NCBI RefSeq assembly: GCF_001625305.1
Contig: NW_017802379.1
Coordinates: 8,239,722 to 8,303,721, forward strand
DNA length: 64,000 nt
Direction of reading: 5' to 3'
Origin: Branchiostoma belcheri
Lineage: Eukaryota > Chordata > Leptocardii > Amphioxiformes > Branchiostomatidae
This document shows, in pieces, positions 47,201 to 59,200 of the stretch. Made by a program: the position numbers and the translations under genes. The number at the start of each line of letters is the position of its first letter. The stretch's first letter is position 1. The notes below the pieces were generated by a model. That model made no database searches, was not told the DNA's origin, and saw nothing but the letters and a program-made list of their open reading frames with translations.

Positions 47201-50200
47201 AGTTATCACAATGCAAATTGTCTCTCCAACCATGGGTGTTTGGAGGAAAAGCAAATTAGTTTCAGACTTTGTCCTTGGCCTCAGAGTGTATAAGAGTTCA
47301 ATGTCACAGTGTTACTGGCACTCCGGATTTAAACTCATTGGATAGTACGTGCCCGCAAAGTCAGTCAATGTCATATGAATGACAGGGCTCAAAATACTGG
47401 GTGCATGTGCGCCTTAGTGCACCCAAATTTGGAGCTGTGCACCCAGTTTTTTTCTGTGGGTGCACCAGTGCACCCTAATATTTTCTTTCTCTATGTTTAA
47501 CGTATGTAAAGATGTTAAATGTATAATAGTTACAGTATATTCTTAACATCTAACATTCTAAGTGTTAGAAAAAATAATACAATCATTATTGTTATAGTAT
47601 TTTTGTTGAAATGAAACAAGATTATAGTTTTTGCTGACATTCTGCATATTTTATCTTATAAGGTGCACCTAAAATATTTTTGTGCACCCATTTTTTAAGG
47701 TTGGGTGCACCAGTGCACCTATTCTCAAAAATGAATTTCGAGCCCTGAATGGTCACTGAACGGTCAAATGTGTATACAGTATAGTATTACAGTACCATAA
47801 AAGTGGCAACCTGGCTTTCTGACCTAAAAAATAACCCTTTATAGTGTATGGCTGTTTTAAAAACAGGCATTTGGAGGTGGCAGGTCCTATAGCTAGATGA
47901 CATGTGGTCTGTTCAAAATGTGTTCTGTGATCCTACTTGAAATGGATACCTTTTTGTTTTGAACATTAATTGTGTTTGATGTGAACATCTGGATCCATTT
48001 TGTAGAACTCCTGTTACAGTATTATTTTGCTATTTTATACAATGAAATTCTCTTAAAAGGGGAAGAAGGACTGACTCTGTATCTTCAACCTGCCAAATAC
48101 ATGTGGAAACTGTTTTTGTTAGATGCATGTAGGATCAAGCCTCTAGTCGTATTGCTTTTGAAGTTGCTATGTCTCTTATACATACGTTTATCTTTTGTTT
48201 TTGCAAAATGCCCAATAAAAAAGCATACATGTATGTCTGCAATGGGTCTACTACATGTGTATATAATGGATAAGCTATTACATGACTTTTTGTACAACAT
48301 TCAAGTTGGCAACAATTCATTAACAGCCACCAATACATAGTACAGTCAAACCTGTATTCAACAACCACTCAAGGGACCAAGGAAAAATGGTTGTTGACTG
48401 GGAGTGGTTGGATGGTCCAGTTGGGGGGGGGGGGTTCTGGTTGGTATCTTGGCAGGGTAGGCTCTTACTTACAAATAATAAGCAAAAAAGAAAATACAGA
48501 GTACAATTTAATGGTGAGATTTTTATTGACATCACACACACATGACTTTGAAGTCAAAGTGATTACACAATTTCTCAGTTCAGTCTTCTAAATTTACAAT
48601 CATGTGACTGATGCAAATTATACTTCATATCGTAAGAATTTGAGGCAAAAAAGTGGAAAATAGCGACAAGAAGTATGACAAAATACATCATGTGTACTTG
48701 GCTATCACTACTAAGTACTGTTCGATTATGTTTTCATCAATTGATACAACAACTGTTCTATTACGAAACTGGGTTTGAAATTTAATTTTACAAGTCCCTA
48801 AATATAATGCAACGAAAATAAGAAAGTGAAACGTTCTGCCTTTGAGTCTTTTTCCCTTTCTGCTGAAGAAGTCCTCCATAAAATTTGTTTTTGGCCAAGG
48901 ACATACCGACGCCGCGTTGATATTTTCTTGCCGCAATTACAGGTTCTGTGTCGGCAACTTTTGCAGACTACTCAATACTGGCGCAACATTACAGCAGTCA
49001 ACTTAATGTGACTTCAAAAATTCCTAAAAGGTCATTTTGGGCTAAGAAATTTGACGGAAAACTTCGTTCGCGATCACAAAATGGAGAACAAAGATGGCGC
49101 TGGCTTGGAAAACAACAACAACCAATCCACTGTGAAGGGGAACAATGAACATGCAGCAAAAAATACATAACGAAATTTCAAGTTTATAAAGGCGTTTGTT
49201 AGCAATTATAACTCTAGATAGATGTAAAATTTAGTTAATTCATATTTGATTTGCGTGCGCTGACCACACGTGTCAAAAATAAATTGAGTAAAGTAATCAG
49301 CAACCCTTTAGAAATGGAACCTTCCGATGACCCGCGGGGTGACCCAAGCGCGGCCGCCATCTTGAAACAGAAATGCCGAGGAAAAAACACTTCTAAGCAT
49401 AAACAACGCTGCTTTTCATGGAATTCCACGACCATACAACGAATTCAAAGAATAGTTTGGGGAAAAATATCTGTGTGTATGTGATTTTATGGTGTGTTTG
49501 ACGCGATTTGGGTCTTCAATCCGCCGGAACTAGGCGCCGGCAGTGTGTCGAGATCAGCGTGGTTTTCGCGCGCCGTCAAAACAAAACGCCCGCTAAATAA
49601 AACCAAGGACAACATTTTAGATTCCAGCGATTGTGTTTTCTATAGAAATATTTGTGGATATGCACAATATTCCCATGTTTTAACCGTATGCTTTCTCAAA
49701 TTACAATGTGTTATTCTTGTCGCAAGCGCGGTACGTGTGTGTGCAGACGGCGTGAGAGAATCGGGCCCGCTAGATTTTTTGTCGGTCAGTGCACAGCATG
49801 CAGCATGATCTCATGTACTACATGTGTATATAATGGATAAGCTATTACATGACTTTTTGTACAACATTCAAGTTGGCAACAATTCATTAACAGCCACCAA
49901 TACATAGTACATGTAGTAGTTTGTCTTCTCTCTCTGTTTGTCTAGTGTAGACTTGAACAGCCTATGATAGAGGCTTAACATCAAATCTAATCAATTAATG
50001 TTAAAAAGGATGTGTGTTTTCCGGACAGGTGCTCATTTCCAACCAATGAGCAGTGTCAGGAGTGGCACAAGCGTCTGTCGGCGGCCATCGCAGTGCCCGA
50101 CAAGCTGGAGGACCTCTTTACCTTCGCCTTCCACGCCTGGTGCCGAGACGCTACGGGTTACCAAGGTGATCCTGACTATCCCGTACCCTCGCACATGTGC

Positions 50201-53200
50201 CACCCAAGTAAGTCCCACGACCTAAACACACTCTGTTTCACGACCGACCCTACAAAAAAAAACAGTGCCAACCCTAGCCCTTAAAATTTACTTTTTTTTT
50301 TAATTCGAACATGGTCTGCTCTGTTAATTCTTACTCAAACACATTCACATGCATCTACTAGTATATGGTACCAGGAGCAGAGCAGACCATGAAACTGCAA
50401 CATTATGTAACCCAACAACAGTCACCATGGTGACAGACGTCAACAAATCATGTCATTGATCAAGTCAGAGGTCACTGTTTGGAGAAGAAGACGAGGAAGA
50501 AACTGAGCAAAAACAATATGTTTTCCTTCGGTAAACATAATTATAAGACATGAAATTGTAAGATGTTGTCCAAGACATGTGTCTTGTGTATTTTCAGGTG
50601 ATCGCGTGCTGGACTACTTCCTGCATGAGGTAGAGAGGATGGGGTTTAACGTGAAAGAAGGTGGAGCCTGGAGGGTCACTGATATCAACAAGGACTACAA
50701 GTAAGACCTAACAGAAATTAAAGTTTACTAGGATATGCAGATAAAGATGTGTATGAGGACTGACATGCTTGTTACCTCCAAGTATGGAGGTTTGGTTTGC
50801 TTATGTGTCTATAGTTATTTTGATATGGTCACAGGAAGGGAGGGGGGAAATGCTATAACCACAGACTAACAGGAAGTCCGAATTGGAGGTCACAATGGTC
50901 TCCCACTGGCTGGGAGGAAGTGAGAGCAAACTGGAGGTCAAATTGGTCTCCTTGCAAGCTTGCAATTTTATACTGAATCAACGAGAAATTCACCAGAATG
51001 AATCTTAGTGTCTTTGTTTTATTCGTGAATAAAACATACAAGTATTCTTCTACATGTAAATACTTGGATTTTTTTTTCAAGTTGAAAACTGAGTGGTAGG
51101 ACAAGGGTAGCTGCAAGTTTGACAAAGTTATTTAGATATTAGTCATTTTATAGTTTCATGAAATCACTCTAGTTGTCCTTGTTTCCAGGTTTTGCTCTGG
51201 GTATCCAGAAATGCATATTGTTCCAGCTTCTGTAACCAACGAAGATCTGGAGAAAGTGGGAAACTTCCGATCACACAAGAGAATACCATCTGTTGTGTGG
51301 AGGTAAGCTCATTTTATGACATCCATTGATTATGTATTAATTTTTACCTCTTTGTTTGCATTTCTGTTCAAGAACTTTGGGGACATGTACAGGAAGTTAG
51401 GTCAAAGGTCCCAGTAAAGGTTATTTCTTGTCCTGGTTTCAGTTTTCCTGTTAGATGCATGCCTACATATTGCCTCAAGGGAGCCATCGTAAAAATATAT
51501 AGACAGAATCAGCTATAAATTCACAATAATGAATAAAACAAGAACTCGTGGAAGTAATGAGATGAGATCTATGATTTTATGTTGTTTAAAGCTGCATTAT
51601 GTAACATTAGGACAATACAAAATGTCCATTTTCTGGTCATTTCTTTACAAAGTAATTTGAATCAATTTTACTCCATTGCAAATAAGTGTCAGTCAGGAAG
51701 TAGAGGCACCAAAAGATGATGCCTTACGAGTGTATTTAAAAGCTGGAAACACAGGTGACAGCCATGTTTGTTTACATTCTGGGAGTTTGTGGTGGCACCA
51801 CAAAGTGGTGGCACCACAAACAGAGTGTACCTCATGTGGGCTGTTTTAGCTCCAACCATTAATGTCAGAAATGTGAGATAATAGCACAAATATGGTGAGA
51901 AGTCAAAGTACATTGCAAATTACAATCACACCAAGATTTTTTGGAATTGAAATATTTCAATTTTTTGTGCAAAAATGTGACATAATTTCCCTTTAAGAGG
52001 CATTTTATTAATTTTTGCTAACCGTTTGTTAATGTTACACAGGCACCGAGGTAATGGGGCAGTGATAGCCCGGTGCAGCCAGCCTGAGGTGGGCTGGCTT
52101 GGCTGGAGAAACTCCAGCGATGAACAGTTTTTACAGGCCATCGCTGAGGCCTGTTCTCAAGACTGTGGCAACAACGACACAGAGTCAGACATCTTAGTGA
52201 ATGGGCACTCTGGTAAGCAGTTGAAAAACTTCAGAATGTAGTTTCTTCCGCATTAAAGGCATCCAATGCAGTTTTTAGGGCTTGGAAACCCAGTTTTTCA
52301 AAGTCATTATAATTCTAGTCACTTATCTACATACTGAGTCGAAACCACACTATTCAAATGTATAGTGACCCTCATGGAGCAAAAATTCTGAGGAAAAATA
52401 GTTACCGGGAGGGCCCTTAGCTGATTTTTAGGTACCATCCATAAATTCAAGGACTCATCTTGGGGCTTGTTTCTGTTTTTAAAAGCCCAAAGTATGATAT
52501 ACTGATTTACATGTGCTAATGTGAAGCAGTGTGTGTCAATACCACAAAGTTTGCCTTGTTCAGAATATTTCCAGTTTTGCTGCTCTGAAATCCCATGGGT
52601 GCCTTAAAACTGTTATGTACATTTTGTATTTGGAGAGAAATTGAGAACAAAACCTGAAACAAAGCTACAACATTCCCACAACCATACATTGTAATTAGTA
52701 TTTTAGCCTTGTATTTGAGACTGTTTTGTATTATTCCACAGATGTGTCCAATGGCTCACAAGAAGAGAAACACTCGGAGCCCCACAAGGTGCTGATTATG
52801 GACGCTCGGTCCTACGCCGCCGCGGTGGCTAACCGTGCTAAGGGTGGCGGCTGCGAATGCCCCGGTAAGATCACACTACACTTTCTGACTGCTCTTTTGA
52901 GTCTCTTCAGTGCTTTTACAATCACACCAGCCTCCATAGCATGCCAACAACTGGGGGTTTTGGGGGTCTTCAGGGTCTTTGGGAGCTTTTATGTGCTATT
53001 TTCTGATTGCATATGGATAACATAGCCGGCCTGGTTGAATTACCCTTGTTTTTTAGAACTGGGCTAATCACAAAACAGCTGAAGACCACCAAACCCACAG
53101 TTCTATAAGCCTGCTACGGAGGCTACAATCACACGCCATTGTATAGTTTGTGCTGTGTAATCTGGTAAATCATTGTGATTAGGGGTGGGTACCGGTATAG

Positions 53201-56200
53201 AAAATTCAGGTCCAGGTCCGGATCAGGTTCAGAGGATCAGGTCCAGGTCCGGACCTGAAACCGGACCTGATTATTGTACAGTAGTATAGTATATCATATT
53301 TTGGCAAGCGAGACACAATTTCTTGGTGTACACGACACGGCCGTGCATGAGGCCGCTTTTCCCAATGAATAATACGGCTGAAATGCCAACACATCCACAA
53401 ATAATTTGATCAAATACTTAATTGCTGCGATCTAAAATGTTACAGGGTTCTCTTAGCGGGGGTTGTTTATTGTTTTGATTGGTAAAACGCAGGGTAAAAT
53501 ACGCAAAAAATTTAGCCACGCCGCGATCCACACTTCCGGGTTAAGTGACGACAAAATCACGTCGAAAACGCTAAAAATCCACATAGAAGCATATATTTTC
53601 CCCAAAGATTCTTGAAACTATGCATTTCTTCACTAGAATATCGATGTGTGGTTGTGGAAAATAGAATTTTAGCGCCGATATCGAACAAAGAAAAGTTGTT
53701 TACACGCGCGTCGGCTCGCTCAAGTCTGCCGCTACGCTGCCAGCAGCGGGCGCAACAACCAATCAGAGATGCGAAATGCCAACACGTGACGCGGGATTGC
53801 GTCACAGTCTGAACAATGGGGGAGGGCTCGCCGTGCACGAAATGTTTTTGCGTCAATATTCAGCGCCGTGTTTCAAGAGAGTAATACCGGGAAACATTTT
53901 TTTCTTGTTTTTGAACGCATAAACATGGATTTAGGCTGATCTAGTATGATTCAGGGTTATTTTTTTTACCTGCCATGGCCAGATTATCTAAAGATGTGTG
54001 TGTTGTGTGTTACAATCTACAGAAATGTACATCAGGTCCGGTCATCCGGTTTTCACGTTTCGGTTTTTTGGACTCGGTTCTTGAATGTTGTTCCGGTCCA
54101 AACCGGTCCGACTGAACCGGTACCCACCCCTAATTGTGATTGGTTTAAAGTGATCAGGCCACAGAACTCATATGGGATGTACCAACAATGACAACAGTGT
54201 AATTGTTATTGTAACGGTTACGAGATGCAATTAACTACGATCTGTGCTGTTTTTTTTTAATATCATTGTTTTAACAGCAGTTGAATAACAGTGAATAACT
54301 TGCTCTTTTCACCAAATTTGTACAGGCAAATCTTGAATGTAGCAAAGGTTTATATGCATGGGTGGAGTGAGGAAAGTTGTTTATGTAAAGTGCCTTTCAC
54401 ATAAAAACGTCTGTAGCAAGGAATGCAAGAAATCAAACCCATGACTTCTCAATCTCATGTCCACTCGCCTAGCCATTCAATGCCACTTAATCTCTGTAAA
54501 GAGATCACATTTTCTATGTTCCCTTCACCCGTAGAATACTACCCAAACTGTGAGGTACAGTTCATGGGCCTGGCTAACATCCACTCCATCAGGAAAAGTT
54601 TCCAGACAGTTCGTGCACTGTGCTCTTCTCAGCCATCCGACCAGGCCAAGTAAGTTGTAACAACATTCAATCCATACCCCTTGCAGGGTCCATATTGTAA
54701 TATGGGTCTGAATAGATGTCATTAACATGTAAAGATTTTCGAATAAAGAATGATTTTACTACAAATGTTTAGACCATAGAACAAGTACGTAGTATAAGTT
54801 GATTTATCTTAAGTCTTGTACGTAGCTCAATTCTGTTGTACCCACATGCCTGTATGTCTAGTTAAAGACTTTAATCGCTGTACTTTTGTTTTGTCAATGA
54901 AGATCATATGAACACTAATTCTCCGTAAATAATTTCATCAGGTTGGTAAATGAATGAATAGCAAAGTTCTTTGGTCACAACCATTTACTATTACGAGCCG
55001 ATGTTTCGATGACTGTCTGTAATCTTCATCAGCGTAATTCTAACTGGTTTACAGTGCACAGACGCTAGATGTCACTTGGTGCATAGTGCACTAAAGGTGT
55101 TACATGGTTCACAGTGCACTGTTACTTGGTTCGCAGTGCACTTTTAAAAGCTAGTTTTTACTGTTAAGAATGCATTCCTGAAGGTAGTGCAATTGTGACA
55201 TACATAGGTATTGTTACATCATAGGGACATACTGTATGCGGTTCCAAATGTAAAGTGTTTCTAATTCTAACAAATTGTACTGTAGTTGGCTGTCTGCCCT
55301 GGAGAGCACCAAGTGGCTGCAGTACCTGTCCCAGCTCATGAAGAGCGTGCTGATGGTGGTGAACGCCGTGGACCTGGAGAACCGACCGGTCGTGGTGCAC
55401 TGTACGGACGGCTGGGACCGGACGCCGCAACTCGTGGCTCTGGCCGAGCTACTGCTGGACCCTTACTACAGGACCATTGAGGTTAGAACCCTTCTTTGTG
55501 TTCAGGCTTTTAGCTAGGGGGTGTCCAGGGTGTCTTTTGGACGCCCTGTACTGAAAATAATAAGAAATTGGACGCCCTACTTTTTGGTAAGACACCCTAA
55601 AGACACCCTATTTTTCCACTCCCAACCCCTGCCATGTACACATGCTTCCCTTCAGCCTTACTATAAACACAAAAATTCACAAAAAAAATCAAATTCCTTC
55701 AAATTTGCACATCAAAATGCAGAAAGTAGTGTTTGAGAGCATTATGAATGTCAAAAAAGCCCCCCTAAAAAGCTTGTGCATAGCATACAATAAAAAAAAT
55801 GGACACCCAACAACTGATTGTCTGAAATATGACTGCTAAAGCCCCAGTCTGAGCATCAGAAGCAAACAAAATTCAGAAAAATGCCTTAAAGCTTGCTTGA
55901 CATTCTACGTATAGGTACAATAGGTACACGTGCATGTAAGTAGGGACAATAGAAGACACAAAAAAATACATTTTTTACATTTACATCTTCACATTTCAAC
56001 ATTAAGGGCTGAGACACTTGTAACATTTACAACAAAGTTCAACTTGTAACATTTACAACAAATTCAGGGGAAAAGTTGTTGTCTGGGATACATGAAAAAT
56101 GCTACATTGTCACTTGCAGAAGCTTGCTTGATGTTCCATGTACATGTAAGTAGGGACAATAGAACACACAAAAAAAACATTTTAAGAGTCTAACATTTCA

Positions 56201-59200
56201 ATAATAAGAACTGAGACACAAAAAAGTTCAGTTAAATTTTGTAACATTTATAGCAATGTCAGGAAAAAACTCATTGATACGTGTGAGATATATCCAAAGA
56301 GAACATGAATTATCTTTGACGTTTTTATTTTTGCAGGGTTTTCAGGTGCTAGTAGAGAGAGAGTGGCTTGAATTTGGGCACAAGTTTGCTGACCGCTGTG
56401 GTCATGGCTGCGGCGCAGACGACATCAACGAGCGGTGTCCAGTCTTCCTCCAGTGGCTGGACTGTGTCCACCAGCTCCTCAGGCAGTTCCCCTGCTCATT
56501 TGAGTTCAACGAAGCATTCCTGGTGTGTTGGCTCTTTATCTATCATGTGAAATGCCACTGTTAAAGGCATCCAATGCGATTTCAGAGCAGCAAAACTGGA
56601 AATATTCTGATTAAGGCAATGTTTATGATGTTGACACATACTGCTTCACGTTAGCACATTTCAATCAGTATTTCATACTTTGGGTATTTAAAACTGTAGA
56701 AACAAGCCCCAAGATGAGTCCTTTATTTTATGGGTTGTACCCTTAAAATCAACTGGGGGCCCTTCCAGTAACCACTTTCTGTCAGATATTTGTGTATTTT
56801 GGCTCCATGACGGTCAATATAATTTGCGATAGTGTGATTTCAACTCATGTAGATAAGTGACTAGAATATTGGCTTTGAAAAATCGGGTTTCCAAGCCTTA
56901 AAACTGCACTGGATGCCTTTAAATAGCTTGAAACTGTACTGTACTTTATGTCAAATTCAACATGTTTATTCTTTTATATGCTTGAAACATGTATACTATG
57001 TAGGTTAATTCATTTGTATCGTTTGTACTGTACATGTATGTACTGTATATAGCTACTGACATGTAGAAGACCTTACGAACATCACTGTACTTTGGAGCGA
57101 TCCATTACGTTTTAGGGGTCTCAGTTTACACCTTTTCCTGCGTTGCTCACAGGTGAAGCTAGTCCATCACACCTACTCTACCCTATATGGCACATTCCTG
57201 TGTAACAGCCCGGCGGAGCGGTCAAGGAACGCCGTGCGGGATCGGACGTGCTCGGTCTGGTCACTTCTGAAGTCCGACAGACGAGCTTTTAGGAATTACC
57301 TGTACAGTCCAAGTGCTGACCAGGTAGGGGGGAGAGCAATCCCAATTTTTCCTGTAGTATTATTAAACTGAATATCAAGGCCTGTGATTCTACACAATGA
57401 AAACGTTTAGGTAAACTTAACATTGAGACAAAATTGGATTTTTCTTTGATAATTTTCTTTCCTATGCATCACAATGTTGAGCATGAAAGTTTACCATTGC
57501 CTTGATGTTAACCCTAAAATGTGCAGGTGTTGCGTCCGGTTTGCCATGTTCGCAACCTCCTCCTGTGGACTACGGTGTACCTGTCCAACCAGTCTCCCAC
57601 CACGCCTACAGAAGAGCAACCCTACACTAACCCCCTCCCCCAGGAACCCTCCCTCCTGCCGGGCCGCGTACAGAAGACGCGCTCGTGCGACGACATCCAG
57701 GCCGCCATCAGTGAAAGCATGGAGAACGGCGGCGGGCTCATGCGCACCTCCAGCGACACCAACCTCACGGAATGGCGCCCGGACAAGCTCATCCCGGATC
57801 CAAGCGCCAACCACGCCGACTACAACAGCGAACTGACCGATTCAGAGATCAACGGAATCATGGACGAATCAAACGTGTCGGCTCACGGCGTATCCATTCA
57901 TGAAGACACCGTAGCATTCCACAAGAAAGAGACGCGCCCCCCTGACGAGGTAGAAACACCCCCTGGCAGCCCAGTTGGGCAGATAACTGAAGCTTTTACA
58001 AATGGAGTTAGTAGTGAAGAGTGTCCAGAAGAAACAACCGTCAACAGTAGTGTAGCAACAAATGAAGACTTGAACCAGAAAGATCGTATGGAGAGTTCGA
58101 CAGAGACAATAACTGCAGAGAATGTGGAATGTAAAGAAAGACCACCGTCCCCGCCTAGTTCCCACTGCAATGGTATCAGCGGGTGCGAGGGTACGGAAAC
58201 AATGTGCAATGGGCACGGCAATCCTGCTGCTAAGCAAAATGGTACAGAAGAAGAAATCCCAGCGCTAAAACTAGAACACAGCTCCAGTGTTAGCACGAGC
58301 ACTAGTGACATTAGCAACTCTTTTGTCGACGAGTCCCACGAAAAGAAGAAGCCTGGCATAAACGGGGTGTGTCCGTTGGCGATGAAGAACCACGTGCGAC
58401 GGGGAACAGAGAACTCCAGACTCTCCCCCGGTACCGCTGCAGCGCCTAGTAAGCCTAGCAACCCTGTGAATGGGAGCGTGTGCATGCATACCTGCAGCAA
58501 GTGTCTACATCTCGCCAGCAAATCTGCAATATTCTACCCAAACGGGAGTCTCGGGGGCCACGCACAACAACACAAAGACATGACGCGCAGCTTACAACCT
58601 GCCACAACCACTCCTGACCAAGGCTGTAGGCTGCCCACCCCCGTCAGCCCAGGGGGGGCCGTTCCCAATGGGGTAGGGGAGAGGGGCAAGGCTGAGGGCA
58701 TCCCAGAGGAGTCGGCCGTCAGTCCCAACATGAACACGCTGAGCCGTCATCTGGACGTGGACGGACTGACAACGATCAGGGATGTGGTCCAGCAGAGACT
58801 TCACCAGATAGATGTGGGTCACAAGGTGGGCTTTGTTTTATTACTTCCATGTACATGTATGAAGGTATTGCTTTAAGTCGGTCTGACAGTGATTGCTTTG
58901 TATAGTAAAACTTTATTCCAACACAAAGATTACACAAAGATCAAATTTTCAATGACCATTGTCGTATCTCTATTAAGTTTAAATAAGGAATACATGTAAG
59001 GTGACTTGTCTGTAATCGTACCTCTTGCAAGATTATGTTTTGAAGTGATTGGTCATTACTTATGTTGTGCCCTTGGGAAAGGCACTTTACACAACTTCCC
59101 TCCCTGTACAGTAGAGTGATGCCCACCGAGCCTCTTAGGCTAATCGGTCTGTGTGCCCAAAACACAAAGTGTGCACCAATGTGTCAACATCAGCACATTT

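Noticed and set aside
57491..58521. Long minus-strand open frames opposite MTMR exon 13 (107 to 207 codons)
   Set aside because: They are shadows of the GC-rich coding exon on the plus strand; they have no family resemblance and no supporting splice structure.
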